Below, piece by piece: positions 18,283 to 27,288 of a stretch of 64,000 nucleotides of DNA. Below the pieces are notes generated by a model that saw only the letters and a program-made list of their open reading frames with translations, ran no database searches and had not been told where the DNA came from. This stretch comes from Arthrobacter sp. ISL-5 (GTDB taxonomy: Bacteria > Actinomycetota > Actinomycetes > Actinomycetales > Micrococcaceae): assembly GCF_018613835.1 (NCBI RefSeq), contig NZ_JAGGPM010000006.1, positions 62,001 to 126,000 on the forward strand. The letters run 5' to 3'. Position 1 is the first letter of the stretch, and every line of letters starts with the position of its first letter. A program made the position numbers and the translations under genes.

Positions 18283-18350
18283 CCCCAACTGGCTCGCAGT
18301 TAATGTCGTTATGAGCCGTCAAAACGACGACAACTGCGAGCCAGTTGGGC
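18283..18350. repeat. 68-bp palindromic intergenic repeat, copy 2
   Basis: Same length and plan as the copy at 16045-16112. The outer arms read CCCAACTGGCTCGCA and TGCGAGCCAGTTGGG, so an A-T pair of copy 1 is a G-C pair here. It lies between convergent lldR and the GH3 pseudogene. The two copies bracket the lld locus. Confidence 0.9.
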
Positions 18351-18358
18351 TGAAGGTG

Positions 18359-20738
18359 CTAGCGGACCTCGATCTCCAGCGCCTGGAAGTCGTCCGCCGC
18401 GTGGCGTCCCACCAGCAGCCGGAAGGATCCGCGCTCGTACTGCCACCCGCCGTCGTAGTGGCCGAACACCCTGGCCGGGATCCTGACGTCGACGCTTTCC
18501 GCGCCGCCAGCCGGCAGGTGCGTTCCGGCGAAGCCCGCCAACCAGCGGACCGGCCGCTCCACCGCGGAGTCCTCACGGGAAACGTAGACCTGCACCACTT
18601 CGCGGCCCGCGCGTGCGCCGGTGTTCCGGACGGGAACGTGCACCACGACGTCCTGGCCCGCGGGAACCGACTGCGGCGCATGTGCCCCGCCGAGTTCGAA
18701 CGTGGTGTAGCCCAGGCCGAAACCGAACGGCAGCAGCGGTGCGGCGCCCCCGCCGGCCTGCTGCCTGAGCCAGGCGGGAGCCCACATGGATGCCCTCGAT
18801 GTAGACCACCCTGCCGTCCACGGGCGTGGTGTTCAGCACGGGCACGTCGCCGAGCGCCGCGGGCCAGGTGGTGGGCAGGCGTCCGCCGGGCTCTTCATTG
18901 CCGAGCAGGATGTCCGCGATGGCCGCCCCGAACTCCTGGCCGCCGAACCAGCCGAGCAGCACGGCGCCGACCTCCTCCAGCCACGGCATCAGCACCGGCG
19001 AACCGGAGTTCACCACCACAACGGTGCGCGGATTGACTGCCGCCACGGCCTCGACCAGCTCGTTCTGGTGCCCGGGCAGGTCAAGGTCCTTGCGGTCGAA
19101 GCCTTCGGATTCGATGGCGGCGTTGGTGCCCACCACCACGATGGCGACGTCGGCCGTGCGGGCCGCTTCGACGGCCGCCCGGATCTCCGCCTGGGGGTCG
19201 GCGACGACGGTCTCCTCGCCGAGCAGGATGGCGGTGAGTGGGATTTCCTGCTGCGCCGGCAACTGGTAGAGCGCCTCGATGCCGACCCGCTGGCCGACGG
19301 TGGTCTCCACGGAGTGGACGGTCTGCGGCGGATCGAAGAGCGCCGCGCCGAGGACGTCGGTATCGTCCTCCAGCTCTCCGTTGAACACGTCGGTGCTGTC
19401 AACCGAGAGGGCGATCTGGCCCACCGTGCGCACGCCGAGGTGGTGGATGCCGGCCGTTTCGGCGGTCCATTCCGTCTGCATCCGGATGGCCGCGGTGCCT
19501 TCGGGGATGCCCACGCCGAACCAGATCAAGTGCGAAGCCAGCCGGTCCTCTCCGGAGATCTCCTTGCCCTCGGCATCGAGGAAGGTCACCCGCATTCCCG
19601 GGACGCCGCTGACGGGGTTGTGCAGCGACTTCCTGGGGAACGGCTGCAGCCCCTCGGCAACCTTGGCGCCGCGCGCATAGGTGACCGTGACGTCGTCGGG
19701 CAGTGCCGTTCGCAGGCCCTCCAGCGGCGAGACGGTGTACTTGGGCATGACGGTGGCACTGCCGCCGCCCTGCGTGCGGGCTTCCTCGGCGTTGTGGCCG
19801 ATCACGGCCACGCTGCCCAGCGCAGCGGCGTCGAGCGGGAGGAGGCCGCCTTCGTTGCGGACCAGCACGGCGCCGCGGACGGCCACCTCGCGGGCCACCA
19901 GGGCGCCGTCGAGCGTGCCGGGGACCTCCGTCACCGCGGGATCGAAGCCCGCCAGCGAGCCGACGCGCGCCGCGAGGCGCAGGATGCGCGTGACCTTCTC
20001 AATGATCGCCTCGCGGCTGACGCGGCCGTCTTCGACGGCGGCGAGCAGCTTGGCGCCCCAGTGGCCCACGGGGCCCGGCATCTCCAGGTCCTGGTGTGCG
20101 TTGGCCGCCTCCACGGAGCGCACTCCGGTCCAGTCGGAAACCACGACGCCGTCGAAGCCCCACTCACTGGACAGCGGCGTTTCCAGGAGCGTGTTCTCGC
20201 TGGCGGTGGTGCCGTTGATGGAGTTGTAGGAGCTCATCACCAGCCAGGCGCGGGCCTCGGTGATGGCGTCCTCGAAGGCGGCGAGGTACAGCTCACGCAG
20301 GGCTCGCTCGTCCACTACGGAGTCAGCGGTGAAGCGGTCCGTTTCGGCGTCATTGGCCACGTAGTGCTTGGGCGTGGCACCGACGCCCATGGACTGCACG
20401 CCCGAGACGTAGCCAGCGGCCAGGGTGGCGGTTAGCCGCGGATCCTCGCTCATGCATTCGAAGTGGCGTCCGCCCAGCGGTGACCGGTGCAGGTTGATGG
20501 TTGGCCCCAGGACGGCGTGGACGCCCTTGCGGCGCGCCTCCTGCCCCAGAACCTGGCCGTACCGGCGGGCGATGTCCACGCTCCACGTGGCGGACAGGGC
20601 GGACGACGACGGCAGGGAGACTGAGTCGTGGCGCTCGTCGAAGTCTTCGCCGCGGACGCCTGCGGGACCGTCGGAGAGCACGATGCGCTTGAGGCCGATT
20701 TCCGGCAGGGCGTGCGTGGACCAGACGTCCGCGCCGGT
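18359..20738 (-). pseudogene. GH3 beta-glucosidase (PA14 insert, Fn3-like tail), disrupted
   Basis: A family 3 glycoside hydrolase in two frames. The longer part (to about 18785) holds the N-terminal barrel with GFDGVVVSDWTGVRS, where the aspartate of SDW is the nucleophile. It also has a PA14-like insertion and the alpha/beta domain. The frame then shifts within a stretch meant to read YIEGIHVG..AWLRQQ, and the Fn3-like C-terminus (LPFGFGLGYTTFELG... to EIEVR) continues in another frame from about 18785. At the other end, the frame that encodes TGADVWSTHALPEIGLKRIVLSDGP meets a TAA at 20739-20741 and no start codon precedes it. Two independent lesions favour a real pseudogene, though sequencing error cannot be excluded for either. 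Confidence 0.8.
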
Positions 20739-20885
20739 TTACGGGTAACGAGGGCCTTGACGGCCACATTGCCTGCTGACGGAAACTGACCCTCCGTTGG
20801 GCCGTGGGGAAAATCGTACCAGCAGAAATCTAGTATGACTAGGTTTTTGTGGGATCGGCCTGCGGCATTGAAATAAACTGGCGGA

Positions 20886-21476
20886 ATGTCTACTACGAAG
20901 CCGCGCGGGCAGTACGCGAAGGGTGCGGAACGCCGCGAGCAGATCGTCCAGACGGCCACCGATGTTTTCGCCACCGAGGGGTTTGAAGGCACGGCGCTGA
21001 AGCGCGTGGCCGAGCTGGTGGGTGTCAAGGAAGCCACCCTGTTCCACTACTTCAGCGGCAAGCAGGAGCTGCTGACGGCGGTGCTCGCGGAACGGGACCG
21101 GCGCGGCAAAGAGCTCGGCGGGACGGCCGAATTCGGTCTGGAGGCCCTAGTGCCGGTGGCGGAACGGAACCGCCTGGAGCCGGGGCTCACCACGCTGTAC
21201 GCGGTCGCCTCCGCAACAGCCAATGACCCCGGGCACGCCCCGCATGGTTATTTTCAGGACAGGTACGCCAGGCTGGTCGAGGAGCTCGCCCAGGATGTCG
21301 GTCGGCGCCAGGAGTCCGGCGCGATCCGGACGGACGTCGGGGCCGAGTACCTGGCGCGCCTGATCATCGCGGCCTTCGACGGCCTCCAGCTCCAGTGGCT
21401 GTATGACAAGAGTGTGGACATGGCTGCGGGGCTGAGGGAGCTCGTCGACGTCCTTCTCGCGCCCCCAGCGCGCTAG
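20886..21476 (+). CDS. TetR/AcrR-family regulator
   Basis: 196 residues from ATG. The N-terminal HTH is clear (REQIVQTATDVFATEGFEGTALKRVAELVGVKEATLFHYFSGKQELL in order, residues 18-64). The remainder is a helical ligand domain of ordinary TetR length. It diverges from the GH3 pseudogene over about 150 bp, which implies it once controlled it. The 3' end overlaps the LacI-type gene on the other strand by four bases. The effector is unknown. Confidence 0.9.
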   Translation: MSTTKPRGQYAKGAERREQIVQTATDVFATEGFEGTALKRVAELVGVKEATLFHYFSGKQELLTAVLAERDRRGKELGGTAEFGLEALVPVAERNRLEPGLTTLYAVASATANDPGHAPHGYFQDRYARLVEELAQDVGRRQESGAIRTDVGAEYLARLIIAAFDGLQLQWLYDKSVDMAAGLRELVDVLLAPPAR

Positions 21477-22495
21477 GCTTTCGCCGGCCCCGTGCTGCCC
21501 CGGACTTCGAGCCGGGGCAGGAATATCGTGGGTCCTTCGGTGCCGGCGTCGGGGGACACGTTCCGGATCAGGTCCCGCATCCGGTGCCACGCCTGCTGGC
21601 CGAGCTCGTTGATGGGAACGGCGGCGGTGCTGAGCGTCGGGGTGGTGTAGCGCGCAAAGGGGATGTCATCGAAGCCGGTCACGGAGATGTCCTCGGGGAC
21701 CCGGACGCCGCGCTCGTGAAGCCCGCTCAGCAGGCCCATGGCCACGAGGTCGTTGAACGCCATGACGCCGGTGGCCCCGCTGGCCAGGACCGAATCCACG
21801 GACTGGTGGCCCGCCTCGAAGCTGGAGCCGGCGTCGAGCATCCGGAGGTTGATCTCCGGGTGGGCCGCCTTGAACTTTTCCAGCCCCTGCAGGCGCAGCC
21901 CGTTCGAGGCGCTCCGCGTGGGTCCGGCCAGGAATGCCAACCGTGTGTGGCCCAGCCCCACCAAAAGCTCTGCCAGTTCCTGGATCCCCTGGCCGTAGTC
22001 CACCATGAGGCTGGGCGCCCTGGTGTCCAAGGTGCTGCGGTTGATCAGCACCATGGGATGAAGTGACGGCGCAAGCTCTTCCAGCTCGGCATCGCCCATG
22101 CGCGGGGCGCACAGCACCAGGCCGTCGCAACGCCGCCGTGCCTCGCCGGCAAGGATGGCCTCCTCGCTGGAAACCTCCGAGGAATCGGCAATCAGCACCC
22201 GGTAGCCATCCTGCGCCGCGGCCATGCTGAGGCCGCGGAGGATGGCCTGGAAAGTGGGGTTGGAGAGGTCCGGCACCACAATCCCGATGGTGTCCGTCTT
22301 GCCCAGGGCCAGGCTGCGGCCGACAGGGTTCGGCTGGTAGTTCAGTTCGGTGGCTGCGGCCCGCACCCGCTCGGCGATCGCGGGGTCCACAGTGAAGTTG
22401 CCGTTCATGACACGCGACACCGTGGCATGCGAAACGCCGGCCTTGAGTGCGACGTCGGCGATGCCGATGCGCCGCGTGGTGGCTCTCCTGCCCAT
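21473..22495 (-). CDS. LacI-family repressor of the 22-36 kb carbohydrate locus
   Basis: 340 residues from ATG. The N-terminal HTH (RIGIADVALKAGVSHATVSRVMNG) and hinge (RVRAAATELNYQPNPVGRSLALGKTDTIGIVVPD) are standard, followed by a periplasmic-binding-protein-like effector domain with IVGxD-type end VTGFDDIPFARYTTPTLSTA. It diverges from the Gfo/Idh gene, and a palindrome GAGAAAACGCTTTCTC lies between them. Closely similar sites occur before the esterase, the ABC transporter and its binding protein. It probably represses the locus until an unknown sugar signal binds. Confidence 0.93.
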   Translation of the reverse strand: MGRRATTRRIGIADVALKAGVSHATVSRVMNGNFTVDPAIAERVRAAATELNYQPNPVGRSLALGKTDTIGIVVPDLSNPTFQAILRGLSMAAAQDGYRVLIADSSEVSSEEAILAGEARRRCDGLVLCAPRMGDAELEELAPSLHPMVLINRSTLDTRAPSLMVDYGQGIQELAELLVGLGHTRLAFLAGPTRSASNGLRLQGLEKFKAAHPEINLRMLDAGSSFEAGHQSVDSVLASGATGVMAFNDLVAMGLLSGLHERGVRVPEDISVTGFDDIPFARYTTPTLSTAAVPINELGQQAWHRMRDLIRNVSPDAGTEGPTIFLPRLEVRGSTGPAKA

Positions 22496-22589
22496 GCTGC
22501 CCCTTTCCGGGCTGTCTCTGGCCCCCGCCCCGTTCAGGGCGACGGTTGACGCGGCTGCCAGAGTGTTGATACAAAGCTTATAACGCTCT

Positions 22590-22605
22590 GAGAAAACGCT
22601 TTCTC
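22590..22605. promoter_or_regulatory. LacI-type operator between repressor and Gfo/Idh gene
   Basis: GAGAAAACGCTTTCTC is a palindrome with the central AACGCTT typical of LacI/CcpA-class sites. It lies 95 bp upstream of the repressor start and 71 bp upstream of the dehydrogenase start. Confidence 0.8.
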
Positions 22606-22675
22606 ACTATTCTTCCCGCACCACTCCGGGCCGTCAAGCGGCCAGCGTTTCTGCCTTCCGAAAGGGATTCACCGC

Positions 22676-24154
22676 ATGGGCAACACAGCCAACACTGCCA
22701 CCCCCGGCAGCAGTATCGACGTCGACGCAGCCCCGGCCGCCGCCCCGTCCGGTGCCGCGGCCCGCAGGGCGCGGATCGCCCTGATCGGCACGGGCGGACG
22801 TTCCGAAATGTACATCCGGGCCATCTACGGCCGGCATGCGGACACGGCCGAGCTGGTGGGCTTGTCGGACGTCAACCCGGGCCGCGTGGAGTTTTACCAG
22901 AAGCTCATCCGCGACCTCGGTGCGGCGGAACCGGTGAAAGCCTTCGAACCGGGGCAGCTGACGGCATTCATCACGGAGAACGGAATCGAGCGGGTGGTGG
23001 TCACGACGCCCGACTACACCCACGCTGACTACATCGTGGAGGGCCTCGAGGCCGGCGCCGACGTCGTGGTGGAGAAGCCGCTGACCATCAACGCTGAAGG
23101 GTGCCGGCGGATCACCGACGCTGTGGCGCGGACCGGCCGCAACGTGGTGGTCACGTTCAACTACCGCTACTCGCCGCGCAACAGCGCCCTCAAGGAAATC
23201 ATCCAGGGCGGCGTGATCGGCAAGGTCACGTCCATCGACTTCAGCTGGGTCCTGGACACGGTGCACGGCGCCGACTACTTCCGCCGCTGGCACCGGGAAA
23301 AGGAGAACTCCGGCGGCCTGCTGGTCCACAAGTCCTCCCACCACTTCGACCTCGTCAACTGGTGGATCGACGACGTTCCGGAGCGGGTGTTCGCATCAGG
23401 CGGCCTGAAGTTCTACGGGGACACGAACGCCGCGGAGCGCGGCCTCGGTGCCCGGCCCGAGCGAGGCACCCCGGACGCCGGCGCCGGCGCGGACGCCGGC
23501 ACCCCGGACGCCGGCGCCGGCACGGACACAGTCGACAAGGACCCCTTCGTCCTGGACCTGCGGGAGGACGAACGCCTGCGCGCGCTGTACTACGACAACG
23601 AGCACTTCGACGGCTACCGCCGCGACCAGGATGTCTTCACGTCCGGCATCACCATCGAGGACAACCTGGCGCTCGTGGTGGACTACCAGGGCGGGCCCGT
23701 CCTCAGCTACTCGCTCAACGCGCACAGTCCGTGGGAGGGCTACCGCGTGGCGGTGAACGGAACCGAGGGACGGGCGGAGCTGGAAGTGGTGGAGCGCGCC
23801 GCGGTCCAGCACAGCACGGACAAGAAGACGGTGGTCGATCCGAGCGCCACGCCCGTGGAGGAGGACGACCAGGTCCGGCGCAACGGCGAACGCCTGGTGG
23901 TCCAGCGGCACTGGGAGCCGGCCTACGAGGTCCCGATCATCAACGGCGAAGGCGGCCACGGCGGCGGAGACGAACTCCTCCTGTCCGATCTGTTCAATGG
24001 CCCCGGCGAGGACCCCCTGGGAAGGCCGTCCGGTTACCTGGACGGACTTCGCTCCGTGTCCGTCGGCATCGCGGGCAACGAGTCGCTGGAATCCGGGCTG
24101 CCTGTCCGCACCGCGGACCTGGGGCTCGGCGTCGACCTTCGCCGCGGCCAGTGA
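22676..24154 (+). CDS. Gfo/Idh/MocA-family oxidoreductase
   Basis: 492 residues from ATG. The Rossmann start is IALIGTGGRSEMYIRAI, and the EKPL motif (VVVEKPLTINAEG) supplies the catalytic lysine. The C-terminal half has GGLLVHKSSHHFDLVNWW. Between them and the end, an 11-residue unit (GTPDAGAGADA) is duplicated at about residues 264-285, an expansion that shows no enzymatic role. The family oxidises sugars, inositols or sugar acids with NAD(P). It heads an operon-like set with an SDR, a KdgD-like protein and an enolase-superfamily dehydratase. Confidence 0.9.
   Translation: MGNTANTATPGSSIDVDAAPAAAPSGAAARRARIALIGTGGRSEMYIRAIYGRHADTAELVGLSDVNPGRVEFYQKLIRDLGAAEPVKAFEPGQLTAFITENGIERVVVTTPDYTHADYIVEGLEAGADVVVEKPLTINAEGCRRITDAVARTGRNVVVTFNYRYSPRNSALKEIIQGGVIGKVTSIDFSWVLDTVHGADYFRRWHREKENSGGLLVHKSSHHFDLVNWWIDDVPERVFASGGLKFYGDTNAAERGLGARPERGTPDAGAGADAGTPDAGAGTDTVDKDPFVLDLREDERLRALYYDNEHFDGYRRDQDVFTSGITIEDNLALVVDYQGGPVLSYSLNAHSPWEGYRVAVNGTEGRAELEVVERAAVQHSTDKKTVVDPSATPVEEDDQVRRNGERLVVQRHWEPAYEVPIINGEGGHGGGDELLLSDLFNGPGEDPLGRPSGYLDGLRSVSVGIAGNESLESGLPVRTADLGLGVDLRRGQ
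23465..23530. repeat. 33-bp tandem repeat inside the Gfo/Idh gene
   Basis: Two units of 33 bp (23465-23497, 23498-23530) differ at a few positions and encode GTPDAGAGADA and GTPDAGAGTDT. Being in frame, copy-number change would lengthen or shorten a loop without a frameshift. Confidence 0.85.
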
Positions 24155-24189
24155 CCCGAGTCCAGTGACCCGAGCCCAGTGACCTGCGC
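24148..24189. repeat. 14-bp tandem repeat, three units, spanning a stop codon
   Basis: CCAGTGACCCGAGT, CCAGTGACCCGAGC and CCAGTGACCTGCGC follow each other. The first contains the stop codon of the Gfo/Idh gene (24152-24154). The array fills most of the gap before the SDR gene. Confidence 0.85.
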
Positions 24190-24218
24190 CAACAGACCCG
24201 AGTAAGGAACCGATCACT

Positions 24219-25211
24219 ATGAGCAGGATTTTCGTCACCGGCGGTTCAGGCCGGCTGGGGCGCAGCGTTGTGGCCGGCCTCGCCGGCGCAGGCCACCATG
24301 TCATCTCCGTGGACCGAGACGCTGTTCCCGCCGCCCAGCTGCCCGACGGCGTCGAGCAGCGCACTGCCGACCTCCTGGCGCCGGGGGAGGCCTTGCGCCT
24401 CCTGCGGGCGACAGCGCCCGACGCCGTCATCCACCTTGCCGCGATCGCCGTGCCGTTCAGCGCGCCGGAAGACGTCATCCTCAGCACCAACACCAGGCTT
24501 GCTTACGCGGTCATCGGTGCGGCGACGGAACTGCGCATCGGCAAGATCATCACGGCGAGCAGCCCCACCGTGCTGGGCTACGGCTCGCCCGCGGGCTGGC
24601 TGCCGGACAGCTTCCCGGTGGACGAAGAAACCACCCCGCGGCCGTGGAACACCTATGCGCTGTCCAAGCTCATCGCCGAGCAGACCGTGCAGATGTTTGC
24701 CGCCGCCCAGGGGGACGCCATCCGCTACGCGGCTTTCCGGCCCTGCTATGTCATTTCGCCGGAGGAGTGGGCCGGCGCGCCCACCCAGCAGGGTCACACG
24801 GTCCGCGAACGGCTGGCCGATCCGGCACTGTCCGCGCCGGCCCTCTTCAACTATGTGGATGCACGCGACGTGGCCGACTTCCTGGACGTGCTGCTGGCGA
24901 AGATGGACACCATCCCCAACGGCCAGACCTTCTTCGTGGGGGCCGCCGACGCGCTGGCCGCCGCGCCGCTTGCCGAACTGATGCCGCAGTTCCTGCCCGG
25001 CAGCTCGCACCTTGCCGCCGGGCTCACGGGCACCAGCCCGGCATTCTCGATTGCCAAGGCCCGCGAACTGCTCGGCTGGGAGCCCAGGCGGAGCTGGCGG
25101 ACCGAGCTTGCCGAGCCTCTTAACGCGCTGCCGCCCACTGCACTGCCCCTCAACGATGAGACCTCCGCCGCGCTTGTCGCGGCCGGCACAGGATCCAAGG
25201 AGACCCCATGA
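24219..25211 (+). CDS. NAD-dependent epimerase/dehydratase (extended SDR)
   Basis: 330 residues from ATG. It starts with the NAD motif IFVTGGSGRLGRSVVAGL. The catalytic YxxxK is NTYALSKLIAEQ (about residues 144-155), with the serine of ASSPTVLGYG before it. The chain ends in a substrate domain similar to UDP-sugar epimerases and uronate dehydrogenases. Given KdgD-like and dehydratase neighbours, a uronate-dehydrogenase-like oxidation of an aldose or uronate is attractive but unproven. ATGA overlap with the next gene indicates coupling. Confidence 0.85.
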   Translation: MSRIFVTGGSGRLGRSVVAGLAGAGHHVISVDRDAVPAAQLPDGVEQRTADLLAPGEALRLLRATAPDAVIHLAAIAVPFSAPEDVILSTNTRLAYAVIGAATELRIGKIITASSPTVLGYGSPAGWLPDSFPVDEETTPRPWNTYALSKLIAEQTVQMFAAAQGDAIRYAAFRPCYVISPEEWAGAPTQQGHTVRERLADPALSAPALFNYVDARDVADFLDVLLAKMDTIPNGQTFFVGAADALAAAPLAELMPQFLPGSSHLAAGLTGTSPAFSIAKARELLGWEPRRSWRTELAEPLNALPPTALPLNDETSAALVAAGTGSKETP

Positions 25212-26113
25212 AATTCGACGGCGTACTGTTCTTTCCCGTCACACCCTTCACGCCGGGAGGAGCAGTGGACGTGGAAGTCCTCAAGGAGCACATCACGTCC
25301 CGCCTGCCGCACGGTCCGGGCGGCGTCTTCCCCGCCTGCGGCACCGGGGAGTTCCATGCCCTGAGCATTGACGAGGTGCGCACCGTGGTGACTGCCGCCG
25401 TCGAGGCCGTGGCGGGCCAGGTGCCGGTGGTTGCCGGTGCCGGCGGACCCCTGGGCCACGCGGTCGCCGCCGCGCGGGTGGCCGAGGAAGCGGGAGCCGA
25501 TGCCCTGCTGGTCCTCCCGCCGTACCTGGTGACCGGTCCCACCGACGGCCTGGTGGCGTACATCGAGGCGGTGGCAGCTGCCAGCAGCCTGCCGGTGATC
25601 GTCTACCACCGCGGGAACGCCAAATACACGGCCGCCTCGATGGCACGCCTGGCCGCCAACCCCAAGGTGATCGGCTTCAAGGACGGCCTCGGCGACGTCG
25701 GGCTGGCTCAGGAAATCGTCAGTGCCATCAACGCCAGCGGACGCGAAGACTTCCTGCTGTTCAACGGCCTGCTCACCGCCGAACTCACCCAGGGCGCCTA
25801 CCGTGGCCTGGGCATCCCGCTCTACTCCTCGGCCGCGTTCGCCATGGCCCCGGAAATCGCCAACGCCTACTACGACGCCTACACCTCCGGCGACGAGGAC
25901 CGGCGGAACGCACTGCTGGAAGGCTTCTACGCTCCGCTGGTCCGGCTGCGCGACCAGACTCCCGGGTTCGGCGTCTCCCTCATCAAGGCCGGGCTGCGCC
26001 TTGGCGGTCTGCCGGTGGGACCGGTCCGGGCGCCGCTCGTTGACCCCACCGAAGACCAGCTGCTCCAGCTCAAGGCCATCCTGGCCAGGGGCTACGAGCT
26101 GGCCGGCCGCTGA
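25208..26113 (+). CDS. 5-dehydro-4-deoxyglucarate dehydratase-like protein (KdgD/DapA superfamily)
   Basis: 301 residues from ATG, overlapping the SDR stop codon. The DapA-type barrel shows FPACGTGEFHAL, the tyrosine of VIVYHRGNAKYT and the Schiff-base lysine in VIGFKDGLGD. The order and the VIGFKDG lysine motif match the kdgD gene at 42540-43454, to which it is clearly related. KdgD converts 5-keto-4-deoxy-D-glucarate to alpha-ketoglutarate semialdehyde with loss of water and CO2. A related keto-deoxy sugar acid is the likely substrate. It lies between an SDR and an enolase-superfamily gene. Confidence 0.85.
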   Translation: MKFDGVLFFPVTPFTPGGAVDVEVLKEHITSRLPHGPGGVFPACGTGEFHALSIDEVRTVVTAAVEAVAGQVPVVAGAGGPLGHAVAAARVAEEAGADALLVLPPYLVTGPTDGLVAYIEAVAAASSLPVIVYHRGNAKYTAASMARLAANPKVIGFKDGLGDVGLAQEIVSAINASGREDFLLFNGLLTAELTQGAYRGLGIPLYSSAAFAMAPEIANAYYDAYTSGDEDRRNALLEGFYAPLVRLRDQTPGFGVSLIKAGLRLGGLPVGPVRAPLVDPTEDQLLQLKAILARGYELAGR

Positions 26114-27264
26114 TGGGCTCGCCAGTTGCCGAAGCGCGAATTGCCGCAGCGCCAGCTGCCGAAGCGGTCCGGGCGGTGCCCCGGATTACCGGGCTTTCCA
26201 CGCGCCACGTGACCGTTCCGCTGCTGCGAAGCTGGGGCGAGGAAGCGCCGGAGAACCATGTGATCGTCACCGAAATCCAGACGGACGACGGCGGCGCGGG
26301 TCGCGGGTTCTCCTGGACGCCCACTATCGGTCCGCAGGCCATCAAAGCCCTCCTGGACTTAGACGTCGCGCCTTTCATCACGGGGCTCGAAGCCAACCCC
26401 GAGGGAGTATGGGACCAGCTGTGGAAGCGGCTGCACGAAGCCGGTGGCGGGGGACTCACCACTATCGCCATGGCGGGAGTGGACCTTGCGCTGTGGGACC
26501 TGCAGGCCAGCCGGGCCGGCACCTCCGTCACCGGGCTTCTGGGGCAGCGCCAGGATTCTGTGGAGGTATACGGTTCCGGCGTGAACCTGCACTACACCCT
26601 CGAGGAGCTCGTGGCGCAGGTGGAACGCTGGGTGTCCGCCGGCCACAGCGCCGTCAAGATCAAGGTGGGCAAGCCGGACATCCGGGAGGACGCCGAACGC
26701 GTATCTGCGGTCAGGGCTGTCCTGGGTCCGGGCCGGAAGCTCATGATCGACGCCAACCAGCGCTGGGACCTGCCCGCCACATTCCGCGCCCTGGAGGTGC
26801 TGGGGGAGTTCGGACTGGAATGGCTGGAGGAGCCCCTGCGGGCGGATGACCTCTGGGCCTACCGCAGGCTGCGGAAACATTCACCGGTGCCCATCGCGCT
26901 CGGTGAGAACCTGCACAACATCTACCGGTTCCGCGACTTCATCGAGGCCGGGGCGGTGGACATCATCCAGCCCAACATCATCCGGGTCGGCGGCATCACC
27001 CCGTTTCGCCGCATCGTGGAACTGGCCCGCGCCCACAGCATCAGGGTCATGCCGCACCTGCTGCCGGAACTGTCCGGCCAGCTCGCACTGACCATGGCCG
27101 AACCCACCCTGGTGGAGGACGTCGAGGACGCCTCCTTTGAGCAGCTTGGCGTGCTGGAGGGGCCCTCGCCCGTGCAGGTCAGCAACAGCCGGCTCACGCT
27201 CGCGGGCCGGCCGGGGCTGGGCTTCGATTTCCGCCAGCCATCTCCGGATCTTCAGACCTCGTAG
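26113..27264 (+). CDS. Mandelate racemase/muconate lactonizing enzyme family dehydratase
   Basis: 383 residues from ATG, with TGATG overlap to the upstream gene. Enolase-superfamily residues are visible in order: KIKVGK (the KxK base), MIDANQRW (metal aspartate), WLEEPLRAD (glutamate), ALGENLHN (third ligand) and MPHLLPEL (histidine). These fit a sugar-acid dehydratase of the mandelate racemase subgroup. Acting with the KdgD-like neighbour it would give a 2-keto-3-deoxy acid. The exact substrate cannot be read from sequence. Confidence 0.88.
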   Translation: MGSPVAEARIAAAPAAEAVRAVPRITGLSTRHVTVPLLRSWGEEAPENHVIVTEIQTDDGGAGRGFSWTPTIGPQAIKALLDLDVAPFITGLEANPEGVWDQLWKRLHEAGGGGLTTIAMAGVDLALWDLQASRAGTSVTGLLGQRQDSVEVYGSGVNLHYTLEELVAQVERWVSAGHSAVKIKVGKPDIREDAERVSAVRAVLGPGRKLMIDANQRWDLPATFRALEVLGEFGLEWLEEPLRADDLWAYRRLRKHSPVPIALGENLHNIYRFRDFIEAGAVDIIQPNIIRVGGITPFRRIVELARAHSIRVMPHLLPELSGQLALTMAEPTLVEDVEDASFEQLGVLEGPSPVQVSNSRLTLAGRPGLGFDFRQPSPDLQTS

Positions 27265-27288
27265 GCGCTGGATTACAGCGCCCGAGGG

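Noticed and set aside
18786..20435. 549-codon plus-strand frame opposite the GH3 gene
   Set aside because: The minus strand holds GH3 motifs in order; this frame is rich in repeated aspartate, glycine, histidine and valine typical of shadows.
23101..24168. 355-codon plus-strand frame inside the Gfo/Idh gene
   Set aside because: It overlaps the dehydrogenase in another frame and is rich in arginine and glycine, as expected of a GC shadow.
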